Positions 14,847-22,963 of a DNA stretch of 40,598 nucleotides are shown piece after piece. Numbering within the stretch: position 1 is the first letter of the stretch; each line of letters starts with the position of its first letter. The position numbers and the translations under genes are program-made. The notes below the pieces were generated by a model that was given only the letters and a program-made list of their open reading frames with translations, ran no database searches and was not told the DNA's origin. Location: contig CAMVAJ010000017.1 of the NCBI GenBank assembly GCA_947165425.1, positions 1 through 40,598 of the forward strand, written 5' to 3'. This DNA comes from an uncultured Clostridia bacterium (GTDB lineage Bacteria; Bacillota; Clostridia; Christensenellales; Aristaeellaceae).

Positions 14847-15151
14847 CATGTTTTGGGGTGGTTTTGGGTGCAACGCTGTAATAGGAAGAAAGGAACGTTA
14901 AGAGAACGTTCGGGTGCGGGGTGTGGAACGCGGAGGAGCGCGGAGGATACGGCAGGGAGCGCCCTCTGGTGGTAAAGTGGTAGGCGTCAAAGGTGGGCGG
15001 GGACAACAACGACAATAAAACGAGCGTCTCATCGGAATGTCGGGGCCCTGACCCGCCGGAGAGATCAGTCCCGCGGCCGGCTGGGGTTTTCACCCTTTGC
15101 CCTCGCCGGCCATCGGGAGCGGGACTGGAGCGAGACGGATGGAGGGATGAG
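14847..15151. other. Non-coding region before HNH/terminase, candidate cos region
   Basis: About 300 bases with no gene. It contains a perfect inverted repeat, GAACGTT-N5-AACGTTC (14893-14911), then a tandem GCGGAGGA/GCGGAGGAT duplication (about 14930-14950). GC-rich dyads such as GGGGCCC follow. The inverted repeat could be a late-regulator or terminase-binding site. The location before an HNH gene and a P27-type small terminase is where cos sites lie in HK97-like phages. This is inference. Confidence 0.4.
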
Positions 15152-15475
15152 ATGGCAGCGTACAAGGAGAGCCTGCCGTTTTATCACCGGGAGGCATGGA
15201 AAAGGGTGCGGGCCCTGGCCCTGATGCGGGATCAGGGGATGTGCGTGGAATGCATGCGGCGGATGGAGGCCGGGTACGGGATCCGGCCGAAGCGGGCCAC
15301 GATGGTGCACCACAAGGTGCCGGTCAAGGAGCGGCCGGACCTGGCGCTGGATCTGGACAATCTGGAGAGCCTGTGCTGGGAGCATCATGAGCAGAGACAC
15401 CCGGAGAGACGGGAGCGAAAGCGGGACGGAGGAGACGCCGGGCCCGCTTTTAAAATGCGGGTGATTAAGGTGTGA
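15152..15475 (+). CDS. HNH endonuclease
   Basis: 107 aa from the ATG behind GGAGGGA. The HNH fold is plain: C31-x2-C34 and C75 as structural zinc ligands with HH at 53-54 (MVHHKVPV), N70 (LDLDNLESLC) and the final HH at 78-79 with H83. HNH proteins next to terminases in HK97-like phages help the terminase cut DNA at cos. The longer upstream frame to 14993 is Pro/Arg-rich and lacks a ribosome site. Confidence 0.9.
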   Translation: MAAYKESLPFYHREAWKRVRALALMRDQGMCVECMRRMEAGYGIRPKRATMVHHKVPVKERPDLALDLDNLESLCWEHHEQRHPERRERKRDGGDAGPAFKMRVIKV

Positions 15476-15489
15476 CGCCTGGGAGCTTC

Positions 15490-15574
15490 CCGGATGGGAC
15501 GCGCGGGGACGGTTCTCCAGGCCCAACCGATATGGGCCTTAGGAGAACCGTCCCCGGTGTCCCACCGGATGCGG
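15490..15574. repeat. Palindromic repeat element, copy B, intergenic
   Basis: It shares the outer arms CGCGGGGACGGTTCT and AGAACCGTCCCCGGTGTCCC with copies A and C, but its centre is different and itself palindromic (CCAGGCCCA.../...TGGGCCTTAGG). It lies between the HNH and small terminase genes and would fold into a long hairpin in the packaging transcript. Confidence 0.85.
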
Positions 15575-15642
15575 CTCGGCGGACGGAGGGGCTGGACGGG
15601 CCCGCCGGAAGCCCGCGGGGACTGACGAAGGGGTGAGCGGAT

Positions 15643-16020
15643 TTGGTCAATGAGACGATGAGGGAGGAGCACTGGCAGCGGATTACGGACGAGCGGGCGC
15701 GGATGCTGTATGATCGCTTGTGCGCGGCGTGCGACGAGCGGGAGGACGGGATCACGGATCCCGATCAGATGATCGTGGCGGACGTGGCCTATGCGGAGCA
15801 GATCAAGCAGATGCTGATGGACGACATCAGCACCCGGGGGATCGGCCAGGAGCGCCGGAACGGCAGGCAGACGTACTGGCAGGACAACCGGAGCCTGCAG
15901 ACATATCGGGCCTACGCAGAACAGCAGCGGAAGCAGCTGAGCGAGCTGCGTCTGACGCCGGTGCGGCGGAAGGCTCAGGCGGTGGCGATAGAGGATGATT
16001 TCGACGCGTTCCCGGACTGA
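15643..16020 (+). CDS. terS: Terminase small subunit, P27-like
   Basis: 125 aa, read from a TTG with AGGGG nine bases upstream; an in-frame ATG at 15658 is the alternative. The helical protein ends in RSLQTYRAYAEQQRKQLSEL then TPVRRKA, typical of P27-family small terminases. These recognise the phage packaging site and hand the DNA to the large subunit. Its 3' end overlaps the large terminase by 26 bases. Confidence 0.75.
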   Translation: MVNETMREEHWQRITDERARMLYDRLCAACDEREDGITDPDQMIVADVAYAEQIKQMLMDDISTRGIGQERRNGRQTYWQDNRSLQTYRAYAEQQRKQLSELRLTPVRRKAQAVAIEDDFDAFPD

Positions 16021-17776
16021 GCAGCTGCCGGCGGACGAGACGCAGGAGAGCACCGCGGTTGCGCGGTGCACGGAATACGCCCGGGACGTTGTCGAGGGGA
16101 AAATACTCATGGGCGAGAAAGTCCAGGCGGCATGCCACCGCTTCCTGGGCGATCTGGAGAGGAGCAGGGATCCGGCGTATCCGTGGCGGTTTGACGCGCA
16201 CAAGGCAGCCAGGCCGGTGGATTTTATCGAGCATTTTTTGAAGCCCACCAAAGGCGACTATGAAAAAATGACGCTGATGGGCTGGCAGTGCTTCATTGAA
16301 TGTAATCTGTACGGGTGGGTGTCGAAGGAGGACGGGTACCGGAGATTTCGCGAGGCGCTGATCCTGGTGGGGACCGGGAACGGCAAGAGCACCCTGATGG
16401 CCGGAAACGCGACTTTCCTGGCCTGCAAGGACGGGGAGCCCGGTCCGGATATCTACCTGCTGGCCAACAGCAAGGAGCAGGCGGGCATTGTTTTCAACGA
16501 ATGCAAGAGCCAGATCGACGCGTCGCCCAGCCTGGCGAAGCGGTTCCGCACGCTGCGGGACGGCGTGTATTACGATAAGGCCCACGCCACGATCCGGCAC
16601 CGGTCGAGCGACAGCGGCAAGCTGGACGGTCTGAACCCGCACGGGGCTATCTTCGATGAGATTCACGAGTACCGGGATTTTAAACTGCTCAACATTATCA
16701 ATCGAAAGACGGTCAAGAGGCGGCAGCCGCTGAGCATTTACATCACAACGATGGGGTATGTGATGGACGGGCCGCTGGCCTACTATTACGGCGTGTTTGA
16801 CGACGCGATGCGCGGCAACCTGGCGCCGGAGATCGGCGACCGGATGTTCGCGTATATGGCGGAGCTGGATCCGGGGGACGACGTGGAGGATCCGGCGTGC
16901 TGGATCAAGGCCAATCCCGGGCTGGGCACGGTGCTGCATCTGGAGGATCTGGAGGCTAAGTGGCAGCGGAACCGGCTGATCCCGAGCGAGCGGGCGGACT
17001 TCATCTGCAAGCAGCTCAATATCATGGTCAACGCCGACGACATGGCCTACGTGCAGCCAGAGGTGATCCGGCGGAACCGGGAGCAGGTGGACATGGAGAG
17101 CCTGCTGGGCCGGAGATGCTACGGCGGATTTGACCTGTCCAACCGGGAGGACTTTACCGCGGCGGCGCTGGAGTTTCCGTTGGACGACGGGCGGGTGTTC
17201 GTGCTGCTGCACAGCTGGGTGCCGCGGCGGAAGGTGGAGCTGGACCAGGAAAAAATCGACTACTACGGACTGGCCATGCGGGGATATCTGACCATCGTGG
17301 ACGGGGAATATATCCAGCAGGAGGATGTTTACGACTGGTTTATCGCGATGGCCGACAAGTATGAGATCGTCAGCATCGGATACGACCCAGCCAATGCCAC
17401 CCGGCTGCGACAGATGCTGGAGACGCGGTTTGACTGCCAGGTGATTCGGCAGGGGCCGATCACGCTGAATGACCCGATGAAGGACATCAAGGAGCAGCTG
17501 CTGGCCGGGCGGGTGATCAGCAACAGCGACCCGATGCTGGAGTGGTATCTGAGCAATGTGCGGATCAGCAGCCAGACGAGACATACGGATAAGGAAAACT
17601 GGATGCCGCTGAAGCGGAACAAGTTCCGGAAGATCGACGGCTTTATGGCTTTCCTGGACGCGCACGCCTGCCGGATGATGAAGGAGCCGGCAGGGATCGT
17701 TTACACCGCGCCCAGGGTGCGGGTGGTGGATCTGGGCGGACGGAGCAACAGACGGATGATGAGAGAGAGGATGTGA
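15995..17776 (+). CDS. terL: Terminase large subunit
   Basis: 593 aa, the ATP-driven DNA packaging motor and nuclease. Walker A is GTGNGKST (126-133), Walker B AIFDEIHEY (218-226, catalytic Glu after Asp), and ITTMG at ~250-254 looks like the coupling motif. The C-terminal RNase-H-like nuclease begins at GGFDLSN (D380). A second acidic site lies in GYDPANAT. The family is Terminase_1 (HK97/P27 type), and the length is normal. The HNH gene upstream supports cos packaging. Confidence 0.95.
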   Translation: MISTRSRTEQLPADETQESTAVARCTEYARDVVEGKILMGEKVQAACHRFLGDLERSRDPAYPWRFDAHKAARPVDFIEHFLKPTKGDYEKMTLMGWQCFIECNLYGWVSKEDGYRRFREALILVGTGNGKSTLMAGNATFLACKDGEPGPDIYLLANSKEQAGIVFNECKSQIDASPSLAKRFRTLRDGVYYDKAHATIRHRSSDSGKLDGLNPHGAIFDEIHEYRDFKLLNIINRKTVKRRQPLSIYITTMGYVMDGPLAYYYGVFDDAMRGNLAPEIGDRMFAYMAELDPGDDVEDPACWIKANPGLGTVLHLEDLEAKWQRNRLIPSERADFICKQLNIMVNADDMAYVQPEVIRRNREQVDMESLLGRRCYGGFDLSNREDFTAAALEFPLDDGRVFVLLHSWVPRRKVELDQEKIDYYGLAMRGYLTIVDGEYIQQEDVYDWFIAMADKYEIVSIGYDPANATRLRQMLETRFDCQVIRQGPITLNDPMKDIKEQLLAGRVISNSDPMLEWYLSNVRISSQTRHTDKENWMPLKRNKFRKIDGFMAFLDAHACRMMKEPAGIVYTAPRVRVVDLGGRSNRRMMRERM

Positions 17777-17783
17777 CGCGGAG

Positions 17784-19031
17784 ATGCGGTGGCCATTTGG
17801 ACGAAAAGCACGGAAGGCGCGGGACGAGCCCAGGAAGAATGAGGCGCGGAGCGTGCGGAGCCCGCGGGAGCTGAGGCACCTGCTGCGGCTGAGGGCGGAC
17901 TGCACGCTGGAGGGCAATGAGGCGATTTATGCCGCCGTGAGCCGGATCAGCAACACGATGGCCTGCATGCCGATGCACTTTTATAAGGGGTTCGAGATCC
18001 AGAAGGACCACCCGATGGAGCGGCTGGTGAACCTGGAACCGCACCCGGCTTTCAGCGCTGCCAACTGGCGGCGGGCGATGGAGGTGCTGCGGAACACGGA
18101 GGGCAACGACTACGCGCTGAAGATCCCGGACGGGCTGGGTGGAATCGCCAGGCTGGACATTCTCAATCCTACGCGGGTGACGCCGAAGGTCTATCCCGTG
18201 ACCGGCGAGGTGTGGTACGAAATCCGGTTTGACGACCGGACCGAGCTGTGCCCGGGGTTTATGGTCTTGCACATGAGCCACATGAGCGCCAACGGGATCC
18301 GGGGCATCCGGCCCATCGACGTGCTGCGGCGGAGCCTGGATTACGACACGCAGGTGAAGGAACTGGCCCTCGACCAGCTGGATGGGGTCAACCAGGGCAT
18401 CATGCTGACGGTCCCCAACACGGGTTTGAGCCAGGAGCAGAAGGACGACGTGGTGGACCGCTTTTTGGAGACCTATGAAAAGAGCGGCCGGAGCGTGGTG
18501 ATCCTGGAGGGCGGGCTGACCGCCACCAATTTCAGCAGCCAGCCGGTGAACGCCCAGCTGCTGGACGTGGAGCGGATCACCCGGAACAGAGTGGCCACGG
18601 TGTACAACCTGCCGCCGCATATGCTGGGGGACTACACGGACACCAGCTTTAGTACCGCTGAGCAGCAGATGCAGGAGTTTCTCCAACTGACCATTACGCC
18701 GATTGTGGAGCAATGGGAAGAGGAGTTCAACCGCAAGCTGCTGACGCCGGAGCAGTACGCCGAGGGCTACCGGTTCAGGTTCGACACGGATGCGCTCGCG
18801 AGAGCGGATATGGCTACGACCGCGAACCGGAACCAGATGGCCATCCGCGGCGGGTGGCGGAAGCCCAACGAGGTGAGAGCGTCCGAAAACCTGCCGCCGG
18901 ATCCCTACGGCGACCAGCTGATGGCCAGCCGGGATCTGATCCCGCTGCGGATCAGTGTGGAGCACCCGGAGGTGCTGCTGGGCGGCGCCGCGGCCGGAGA
19001 TTCTGAGAGAAAGGAGGATAACGCCAAATGA
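17784..19031 (+). CDS. Portal protein, HK97 type
   Basis: 415 aa, forming the dodecameric DNA gate at one capsid vertex. Typical portal phrases are visible: AIYAAVSRISNTMACMPMHFYK near the N-terminus, the wing and stem with NQGIMLT, and FSTAEQQMQEFLQLTITPIV followed by EFNRKLLTPEQ near 290-330. The position between large terminase and prohead protease is canonical. The stop overlaps the protease start by four bases. Confidence 0.93.
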   Translation: MRWPFGRKARKARDEPRKNEARSVRSPRELRHLLRLRADCTLEGNEAIYAAVSRISNTMACMPMHFYKGFEIQKDHPMERLVNLEPHPAFSAANWRRAMEVLRNTEGNDYALKIPDGLGGIARLDILNPTRVTPKVYPVTGEVWYEIRFDDRTELCPGFMVLHMSHMSANGIRGIRPIDVLRRSLDYDTQVKELALDQLDGVNQGIMLTVPNTGLSQEQKDDVVDRFLETYEKSGRSVVILEGGLTATNFSSQPVNAQLLDVERITRNRVATVYNLPPHMLGDYTDTSFSTAEQQMQEFLQLTITPIVEQWEEEFNRKLLTPEQYAEGYRFRFDTDALARADMATTANRNQMAIRGGWRKPNEVRASENLPPDPYGDQLMASRDLIPLRISVEHPEVLLGGAAAGDSERKEDNAK

Positions 19032-19864
19032 CCTTTTGGAATCTGAAGGCCAGCGAGGAGAAGCCGGAGGACGGCGTGCTGGATATCGACGGCGAGATCG
19101 TCAGCAGCGACTGGTTCGACGACGAGGATGGATTTGTCTGCTCGAAATCCTTTAAGGAACAGCTGGCAAAAATGAAGAACGTGACCGTGCGGATCAACAG
19201 CCCGGGCGGGGACGTGATGGCCGGCAGCGAGATCTACAGCGCTCTTCGGGAGCACAGCATGAACGGCCGGGGGAAGATCACCGTCGAGGTGACCGCCCTG
19301 GCTGCCAGCGCGGCCAGCGTGATCGCCATGGCCGGGGACACCGTGCTGATGAGCCCGACGGCGTACATGATGATCCATAACCCGTGGACCGTTGTCATCG
19401 GGGACGCCCACACGCTGAAGCATGAGGCCAAGGTGCTGGAAGAGATCGCCGAGGGGCTGATCAACGCTTACGAGCGCCGGACCGGCAAGAGCCGGGATGA
19501 GCTGAAGCGGATGCTGGACAACGAGACCTGGATGAGCGCCGGCACGTGTGTGGAGGAAGGCTTTGCGGACGGCATCATTGGCGACGGCGCGAACGCCGCG
19601 GCCATGTGTCGGATGGACGGCAGCGCCTACGGGGCCGCGGAGATCGTGCGGCGGTATGAGACTTTGCGGGGCTGCCCGGATGGGACGCCGGCGGGCTTCC
19701 CGGATGGGACGCGCGGGGACGGTTCTTTCTGTCCCTCCCCTGACGGGCAGTACACAGAAAGAACCGTCCCCGGTGTCCCACCGGATGCGGCGGACGAGGA
19801 GAAGCGGCGGGAGATCGTCGCGAGAGCGCGGGCCATTGTGATGGCCATGGATTGCCTCCAGTGA
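19028..19864 (+). CDS. Prohead protease, ClpP-like serine protease
   Basis: 278 aa. A ClpP/crotonase-type fold carries INSPGGDVMAG (oxyanion-hole region), nucleophile S94 in LAASAAS and H117 in MMIHNPW. A catalytic Asp is expected near residue 165. It should cut the scaffold segment from the capsid protein during head maturation. Residues ~216-254 in the C-terminal tail are coded by palindromic repeat copy C, which keeps the frame. The catalytic domain is intact, so the insertion is probably tolerated. Confidence 0.92.
   Translation: MTFWNLKASEEKPEDGVLDIDGEIVSSDWFDDEDGFVCSKSFKEQLAKMKNVTVRINSPGGDVMAGSEIYSALREHSMNGRGKITVEVTALAASAASVIAMAGDTVLMSPTAYMMIHNPWTVVIGDAHTLKHEAKVLEEIAEGLINAYERRTGKSRDELKRMLDNETWMSAGTCVEEGFADGIIGDGANAAAMCRMDGSAYGAAEIVRRYETLRGCPDGTPAGFPDGTRGDGSFCPSPDGQYTERTVPGVPPDAADEEKRREIVARARAIVMAMDCLQ
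19688..19790. repeat. Palindromic repeat element, copy C, in frame in the protease gene
   Basis: 103 bases with the same arms and centre as copy A (GACGGTTCTTTCTGT and its complement). It is read in the same frame and encodes RGDGSFCPSPDGQYTERTV. A direct duplication of CGGATGGGACGC stands at its left edge (from about 19678 and 19701). Confidence 0.85.
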
Positions 19865-19879
19865 GGAGGAAAAACACGA

Positions 19880-19920
19880 ACAAAAAGACGGGCGGTGCAG
19901 AAGACGTTCGTCTTTTTTGT
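19880..19920 (+). terminator. Hairpin with T tract between protease and capsid
   Basis: AAAAAGACG (19882-19890) pairs with CGTCTTTTT (19909-19917) and continues into a T run. It has the shape of an intrinsic terminator just before the capsid gene. It may attenuate read-through or protect a capsid mRNA 5' end. Confidence 0.6.
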
Positions 19921-19960
19921 TAACAAAAAAGCAGGAACAAAAAAGAGGAGGAGCACAAAA

Positions 19961-21193
19961 ATGAATCTGATGGACATGATGAACAGCATCAACCAGATGG
20001 GCGCGAAGATCCGCACCAAGGCCAGCGAGCTGGCCGAGATGGCCACCAAGGGCCAGGCGATGGAACAGATCCAGGCCGCGCAGAGCGAGCTGGAGAACAT
20101 GCAGGCCCAGATGAAGGCCATGCAGAGCGCCTATGAGATCGAGCGGCAGGCCCAGGCTGGCCAGGTCGTGCCCATGGGCACCCCCGCCCAGCAGCCGAAG
20201 ACCCGCCGGGATCTGCTGAAAAGCAACGAGTACGCCCGGGCCTTTGCCTACGCCATGGCCCACGGCGTGACGCCGAGGGACGCCGGCATGCATGACGAGA
20301 CCCGGATCCTGATGGACGCCCTGACCGAGGGCGGCGGCTCTCCCACGGGTTCGGACGGCGGCTTCCTGGTTCCGGAGGATATGGACCACATGATCCGGGA
20401 GAAGCGCCGGGAGCTGAGCCCCCTGGCCAGCCTGTTCGGTGAGGAAAACGTGACCGCCCCCACCGGCTGGCGGGTGGTGGACACCGCGCCCACCACGGGC
20501 ATGACCGAGGTCAACGAGATGGGCACGATCCCCACGGACGACCAGCCCGTATTCGGGAAGGTGACCTACAGCTGCACCAAGAAGGCTTTGATTCTGCCGG
20601 TTTCCAACGAGCTGCTGCAGGACGAGGTGGCCAACCTGTTCGACTACCTGGCCAAGTGGTATGCGAAAAAGCTGGTGATCACCGAGAACAACCTGCTGAT
20701 CGGCGCGCTGCGGACCGCGCTGAGCACCGCCACCGCCATCGACAGCGACCCGCTGAAGGGGCTGAAAACGGCGGTTAACAAGACGCTGGATCCCGCCATC
20801 GCGGACCTCTCCACCTGGATTCTGAACCAGGACGCCTTCGGCGCGCTGGATGAGCTGCTGGACAACAACGACAGGCCGCTGCTGCAGCCGGATCCCACCC
20901 AGGCCACCCGGAAGATGCTGCTGGGCCTGCCGGTGCACCGCGTGGGCCGCGCGACGCTGCCCAATGTGACCACCGGCAGCGGAAGCAGCGCGACGACCAA
21001 GAGCGACATCTTCGTCGGCGACGGCAAGGAATTTGCCACCCTGTTCACCGTGCAGGGCTTCCAGCTGGCGTCCACCGCGATCGGCGGCAACGCCTGGCGG
21101 AGCGACAGCACCGAGCTGCGGGGCATCGTGCGCAACGGCGTGAGCGTGTTTGACGCGGCAGCCATGGCGCGGCTGAGCCTGACGCTGGCCTGA
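19961..21193 (+). CDS. Major capsid protein, HK97 fold, with N-terminal scaffold domain
   Basis: 410 aa. The first ~80 residues are a helical coiled coil (MNLMDMMNSINQMG; EQIQAAQSELENMQAQMKAM), the delta-type scaffold normally removed by the adjacent protease. Residues ~115-410 match the HK97 capsid fold (GSDGGFLVPEDMDHMIREKR; VTYSCTKKALILPVSNELL; STWILNQDAFGAL). The start follows AGAGGAGGAG. A longer frame to 19895 lacks a ribosome site. It is the main building block of the head. Confidence 0.95.
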   Translation: MNLMDMMNSINQMGAKIRTKASELAEMATKGQAMEQIQAAQSELENMQAQMKAMQSAYEIERQAQAGQVVPMGTPAQQPKTRRDLLKSNEYARAFAYAMAHGVTPRDAGMHDETRILMDALTEGGGSPTGSDGGFLVPEDMDHMIREKRRELSPLASLFGEENVTAPTGWRVVDTAPTTGMTEVNEMGTIPTDDQPVFGKVTYSCTKKALILPVSNELLQDEVANLFDYLAKWYAKKLVITENNLLIGALRTALSTATAIDSDPLKGLKTAVNKTLDPAIADLSTWILNQDAFGALDELLDNNDRPLLQPDPTQATRKMLLGLPVHRVGRATLPNVTTGSGSSATTKSDIFVGDGKEFATLFTVQGFQLASTAIGGNAWRSDSTELRGIVRNGVSVFDAAAMARLSLTLA

Positions 21194-21200
21194 TGACGAC

Positions 21201-21227
21201 GGGCGGGAGGGGATGACCTTCCCGCCC
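21201..21227 (+). other. GC-rich hairpin after the capsid gene
   Basis: GGGCGGGAGG pairs with CCTTCCCGCCC (21218-21227). No T run follows, so it is more likely an mRNA-stabilising hairpin or partial attenuator than a terminator. Confidence 0.5.
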
Positions 21228-21251
21228 TCATGAAGAAAGGAGAGAAACGAA

Positions 21252-21476
21252 ATGTCTACATTGCAGAAGCTTCTGGAGAAAACGCAGGTGGCGGTGACTG
21301 AGCTGCCCGCCGTGAGCGCGAGCGACAACGGCAAGGTGCTGAAGGTGAGCGGCGGCCAGTGGACGGCCGGCGCGGAAACGGTGGAGCTTCCGGCGGTGAC
21401 CAGCGCGGACGCCGGAAAGGTGCTGACCGTGGATTCCAGCGGGAAATGGGTGGCGGCAGCGCTGCCGTCGGAATAA
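21252..21476 (+). CDS. Small repeat-containing head protein (decoration/fibre type)
   Basis: 74 aa built from two copies of one unit, LPAVSASDNGKVLKVSGGQW (about 18-37) and LPAVTSADAGKVLTVDSSGK (about 46-65), each ending in W and Ala-rich residues. The DxGKVLxV...GxW unit is common in phage head-fibre and tail-fibre segments. Its place directly after the capsid gene, and strong translation signals, suggest a capsid decoration protein or head fibre anchor. A GAAAGGAGAG precedes the ATG. Confidence 0.65.
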   Translation: MSTLQKLLEKTQVAVTELPAVSASDNGKVLKVSGGQWTAGAETVELPAVTSADAGKVLTVDSSGKWVAAALPSE

Positions 21477-21485
21477 GGACCGGAA

Positions 21486-21510
21486 CCCGGGGCGGGACGA
21501 CCGCCCCGGG
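21486..21510 (+). other. Strong GC hairpin after the decoration gene
   Basis: CCCGGGGCGG (21486-21495) pairs perfectly with CCGCCCCGGG (21501-21510) over a five-base loop. There is no T run. It is one of several hairpins separating genes that need high or unequal expression. Confidence 0.5.
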
Positions 21511-21541
21511 CAACCATGAAAGGAAAGGGGGCTGACAGGCA

Positions 21542-21817
21542 ATGGTGGATCTGGAGGCGGTGAGGCGCTTTGCCGGCGCGGATCCGGAGGCGGACAGCAC
21601 CGCGCTGGAGATGTGCCTGCAGGCCGCCGTGGGATGGTATCAGAGCGCGGGCGTCCCGCCCGGAAGCGAGCCGGAGGAGCTGTACGACTTCTGGGTGGCC
21701 AACCTGGCCGCCTGGATGTATGACAATCGCGGCAACGCGGACATGGCGGCGGGGATCCCGCTGTACATCGTGTCCAGCGTGCACCAGCTGCGTCCCCCGA
21801 AGGGGGGATCGGCATGA
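21542..21817 (+). CDS. Head-tail connector, gp6-like
   Basis: 91 aa, helical. It has the typical gp6-type layout: VDLEAVRRFAG, ALEMCLQAAVGWYQSAGV, LYDFWVANLAAWMYDNRG and IVSSVHQLR at the end. It would form the ring below the portal. The ATG follows GGAAAGGGGG. It overlaps the adaptor gene by four bases. Confidence 0.8.
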   Translation: MVDLEAVRRFAGADPEADSTALEMCLQAAVGWYQSAGVPPGSEPEELYDFWVANLAAWMYDNRGNADMAAGIPLYIVSSVHQLRPPKGGSA

Positions 21818-22158
21818 GCATTAAAGCCGGGGACCTGCGGACGCAGGTGACGCTGATGCGGCCGGACGGCCGGGAAAGCGGCCGGAACACGGCACAGCAG
21901 CGGGGCGTGACCTATACGGAGGCCGCCACCGTGGCGGCGGCAAAAAGCGACGTCAGCGGCCGGGAGTTTTTCGAGGCCCACGCGGCCCACGCCGAGGATG
22001 TGGTGACCTTCACCATCCGGTGGCGGGAGGACGTGGACGCCACCTGGCGGCTGCGGCATCACCGGACCACGTATGACATCCTTGAGGTCAATGGCTTGGG
22101 GTATATGCTGGACTATATGCGGATTAAATGCCGGGCGGTGACCGGAGGAGGCAGGTGA
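21814..22158 (+). CDS. Head-tail adaptor (SPP1 gp16 / Phage_H_T_join type)
   Basis: 114 aa, beta-rich. Typical features are AGDLRTQVTLMRP at the start, WATV-like and GREFF phrases in the middle and ...YDILEV..., with GYMLDYMRIKCRAV at the end. It closes the head exit and docks the tail. The start overlaps the connector's stop. Confidence 0.85.
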   Translation: MSIKAGDLRTQVTLMRPDGRESGRNTAQQRGVTYTEAATVAAAKSDVSGREFFEAHAAHAEDVVTFTIRWREDVDATWRLRHHRTTYDILEVNGLGYMLDYMRIKCRAVTGGGR

Positions 22159-22162
22159 TCGG

Positions 22163-22531
22163 ATGGACAGGATCGACCGGATGCTGGACACGCTGCGGGA
22201 GGCGCTGCCGGAGATCACCTGGGACCGGGACGCGGTGAGCGAGGACGCCCAGGGCGACACCGGCTGCGTCGAGATGACCGGAAGCCGGGGATTTTACTGC
22301 GACGGGAAGCTGGTGGCCATGGCGGTGCAGCTGGATGTGTGGATCTGCTGCCAGGGCAGCGGGACGGAGATCCTGGCCGCCGTGAACGCCGTGATGAACG
22401 GATGGGCCGACGAGGGCGCCTTTGCCTGGAGCATGCCGGAGAGACGGTATGCGTACAACATCGACCAGGTGATCTGGCGGTGGCACTGCGAGGCAGACTG
22501 GGGGCCGGAGGACATCGGGCAGGGGGAGTGA
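22163..22531 (+). CDS. Tail-terminator-like protein
   Basis: 122 aa. The sequence (MLDTLREALPEITWDRDAVS; MAVQLDVWICCQGSGTEILA; RRYAYNIDQVIWRWHCEA) and gene position suggest the small alpha/beta tail-completion proteins that cap the tail tube. Here it precedes the HK97 gp10-like gene, whereas the reverse order is more usual. The family match is by shape and context rather than a firm motif. Confidence 0.6.
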   Translation: MDRIDRMLDTLREALPEITWDRDAVSEDAQGDTGCVEMTGSRGFYCDGKLVAMAVQLDVWICCQGSGTEILAAVNAVMNGWADEGAFAWSMPERRYAYNIDQVIWRWHCEADWGPEDIGQGE

Positions 22532-22534
22532 AAC

Positions 22535-22960
22535 ATGGCGCGGTTCAGCTATGACGGCTTTAAGGCCGCGGAGAACGTGCTGGGCCGGATGACCCGGCAG
22601 GGCGTCCGCCGGCTGCTGGAGAAGGGCGGCGAGGTCGCCGTGGGCTGGTGGACCCGGAATATCGAGGACAAAAGACACTCGAGGACCGGGGAGATGCTGC
22701 GGAGCGTCGGGACGACTGCCTTCCGGGAGAACCTGGACGGCGGGAGCATCGAGGTTTACCCCCTGGAGACGGACTCCAAAGGCGCACGGAACGCGACTAA
22801 GGCCTACGTGACCAACTACGGCCATGGGGGCGAACGGGGGCCGAAGAGCGGCGACCGGTTTATTACAGGGAACACAAAAGCGGCCGAGCGGGTCGTGTAT
22901 GCCGCGATGGAGGAGGAGCACCTCCGGATCATTGCGGAGGCCAGAAACGGAGGGAAGTAA
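22535..22960 (+). CDS. HK97 gp10-like neck protein
   Basis: 141 aa. The gp10 pattern is visible: a helical N-terminus (FKAAENVLGRMTRQGVRRLL), then TGEMLRSVG, a V/I-rich strand region with AYVTNYGHGG, and PKSGDRFITGN, followed by a C-terminal helix. Such proteins join head and tail. The gene starts four bases after the previous stop. Confidence 0.8.
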   Translation: MARFSYDGFKAAENVLGRMTRQGVRRLLEKGGEVAVGWWTRNIEDKRHSRTGEMLRSVGTTAFRENLDGGSIEVYPLETDSKGARNATKAYVTNYGHGGERGPKSGDRFITGNTKAAERVVYAAMEEEHLRIIAEARNGGK

Positions 22961-22963
22961 GAG

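Noticed and set aside
6302-19790. CRISPR-like spacing of the three palindromic copies
   Set aside because: The copies are thousands of bases apart, lie in genes or a gap and have no spacer array or cas genes.
18905-21784. 959-codon minus-strand open frame over portal, protease and capsid
   Set aside because: It lies opposite recognised structural genes and has shadow composition; it crosses the palindromic repeat and gene borders without signals.
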